A stretch of 64,000 nucleotides of DNA from the NCBI GenBank assembly GCA_020632755.1, contig JACKEY010000011.1:122300-186299 (forward strand), in the 5' to 3' direction. This stretch comes from Alphaproteobacteria bacterium. Lineage in GTDB: Bacteria; Myxococcota_A; UBA796; UBA2385. Of the stretch, positions 63,281 through 64,000 are shown piece after piece (positions within the stretch are counted from its first letter, which is position 1; each line of letters opens with the position of its first letter). The position numbers and the translations under genes were made by a program. The notes beneath the pieces were generated by a model that was not told the DNA's origin, ran no database searches, and saw only the letters and a list, made by a program, of their open reading frames with translations.

Positions 63281-63301
63281 GAGCCCGCAATGGAGGATGC
63301 C

Positions 63302-64000
63302 GTGTCGCATCGTGCCCCCCTGTCCGTCCTGCTCCTCTCCGTCCTGGTCGCCTGCTCGGGCGGCGAGCCTCCCCCGGGAGGCGTTCCCGGTGGCATGCCC
63401 GGCGCAGGGGGACCGCCGAGTGGCGCGCCCCCCGCAGGCGGCGGCACGGCCATGCAGCCCGGCGGGGGCGGCACGGGCGGTGTCGGCGGCGCGGCGGGCG
63501 GCATGCAGCAGCCGGGCGGGGAGAGCGGCGGCCTGCCGACCTTCAAGGTCGCCGAGGGCGAAGGCGTCACGCTCAGCGGCACCGTCACCTTCGACGGCGA
63601 GCTGCAGGGCGACCTGCGGCTGGACGTGGTCTCCGGCGCGCCGAACACCGCGGGCTTCTCCATCCTGCACGCCGGCAAGCTCGACGCGCTGGGCGAGTGG
63701 ACGCTCGAGGTGCCCAAGAACCAGGGCACCATCACGGTCGTCGGCTTCATGGACGCCAACGGCAACGGCCCGGAAGCGACCGAAGCCTCGGCCTTCGAGG
63801 CCGACATCGAGGTCGGCAGCGACGACATCACCGGCATCGACCTGGTGCTGACCCCCGGCGGCGCGGCGAAGTACGCCCCTGCGGGCGGCGGCGGCCCGGG
63901 CGGCGGCGGCGGCGGCATGGGCGGCGGCGGCGGCATGGGCGGTGCGCCCGGCGGCATGGGCGGCGGCATGGGCGGCGGCATGGGCGGCCCTGCCCAGAAC
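63302..64000 (+). CDS. Gly-rich lipoprotein, cut by the window end
   Basis: The frame is open to the last base (233 codons visible). VSHRAPLSVLLLSVLVAC gives a lipobox Cys at 18. A Pro/Gly-rich linker (to about residue 75) is followed by a beta-domain with GVTLSGTVTFDGELQGDL and a DANGNG turn, reminiscent of carboxypeptidase-regulatory-like folds, and then a Gly-Met repeat tail (GGMGGG units) that continues past the window. GTG is chosen because GGAGG lies 5 bases before it; an in-frame ATG at 63290 would only add MEDA. Confidence 0.72.
   Translation, partial: MSHRAPLSVLLLSVLVACSGGEPPPGGVPGGMPGAGGPPSGAPPAGGGTAMQPGGGGTGGVGGAAGGMQQPGGESGGLPTFKVAEGEGVTLSGTVTFDGELQGDLRLDVVSGAPNTAGFSILHAGKLDALGEWTLEVPKNQGTITVVGFMDANGNGPEATEASAFEADIEVGSDDITGIDLVLTPGGAAKYAPAGGGGPGGGGGGMGGGGGMGGAPGGMGGGMGGGMGGPAQN

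Overview
The window is very GC-rich DNA, with G or C at almost every third codon position, from a Gram-negative bacterium. The lipoproteins point to a Myxococcota-like (deltaproteobacterial) genome. Many have very short lipoprotein signals, Asp/Thr/Ser/Gly-rich linkers, FG-GAP repeats and, in one case, a MopE-type metal-binding motif. This taxonomic call is inference, because no rRNA or tRNA gene is present. Genes are tightly packed, stop/start overlaps (ATGA or GTGA) are common, and no gene-free stretch exceeds 300 bases except a repeat array at 54917-55281.

Region 1 (about 0.7-11.6 kb) is a defence island. It has a HigB-HigA toxin-antitoxin operon with a readable promoter and palindromic operator, a third gene coupled to it, an unknown protein with a possible PD-(D/E)XK core, and a Type I restriction-modification operon. 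That operon runs: small HTH protein, hsdR, a PD-(D/E)XK nuclease, an unknown protein, hsdM, hsdS, then a DUF2971-like gene.

Region 2 (11.7-30.4 kb) is mostly envelope and metabolic genes. It holds a beta-hydroxyacid dehydrogenase; a HAD phosphatase, GCS2-type ligase and 51-residue peptide in one unit; an acyltransferase coupled to an FG-GAP lipoprotein; a CHASE2-like membrane protein; a metallophosphoesterase lipoprotein; an HTTM membrane protein; three large lipoproteins; a Dyp-type peroxidase; and a NUDIX hydrolase.

Region 3 (30.5-48.3 kb) has a long-chain acyl-CoA synthetase, two divergent TPR proteins, YbaK, an SGNH hydrolase, a coupled four-gene envelope unit, an alpha-oxoamine synthase, a second NUDIX enzyme, AsnS, an FAD-dependent oxidoreductase and two more large lipoproteins.

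Region 4 (48.3-57.4 kb) is the most unusual part. It holds four ATP-grasp ligases (three paralogues and one RimK-like), an esterase, a ParB/Srx-fold protein, and a large fusion of a peptidase-S51-like domain to an enterochelin-esterase-like domain. A spacer-less array of 31-bp repeats (7 copies facing 5 inverted copies) lies inside it. I read this as an uncharacterised amide-ligation and hydrolysis pathway; the product is unknown.

Region 5 (57.5-64 kb) has an FHA/winged-helix protein, a secreted protein, a BcsA-like glycosyltransferase, a zinc-ribbon membrane protein, a sulfatase-fold lipoprotein and a Gly-rich lipoprotein cut by the window end.

Two genome-wide habits show through. Many starts lie just downstream of a TANNNT hexamer (TACGCT, TAGCGT, TACACT), suggesting short or absent leaders. 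Several convergent gene pairs share hairpins whose stems contain both stop codons.
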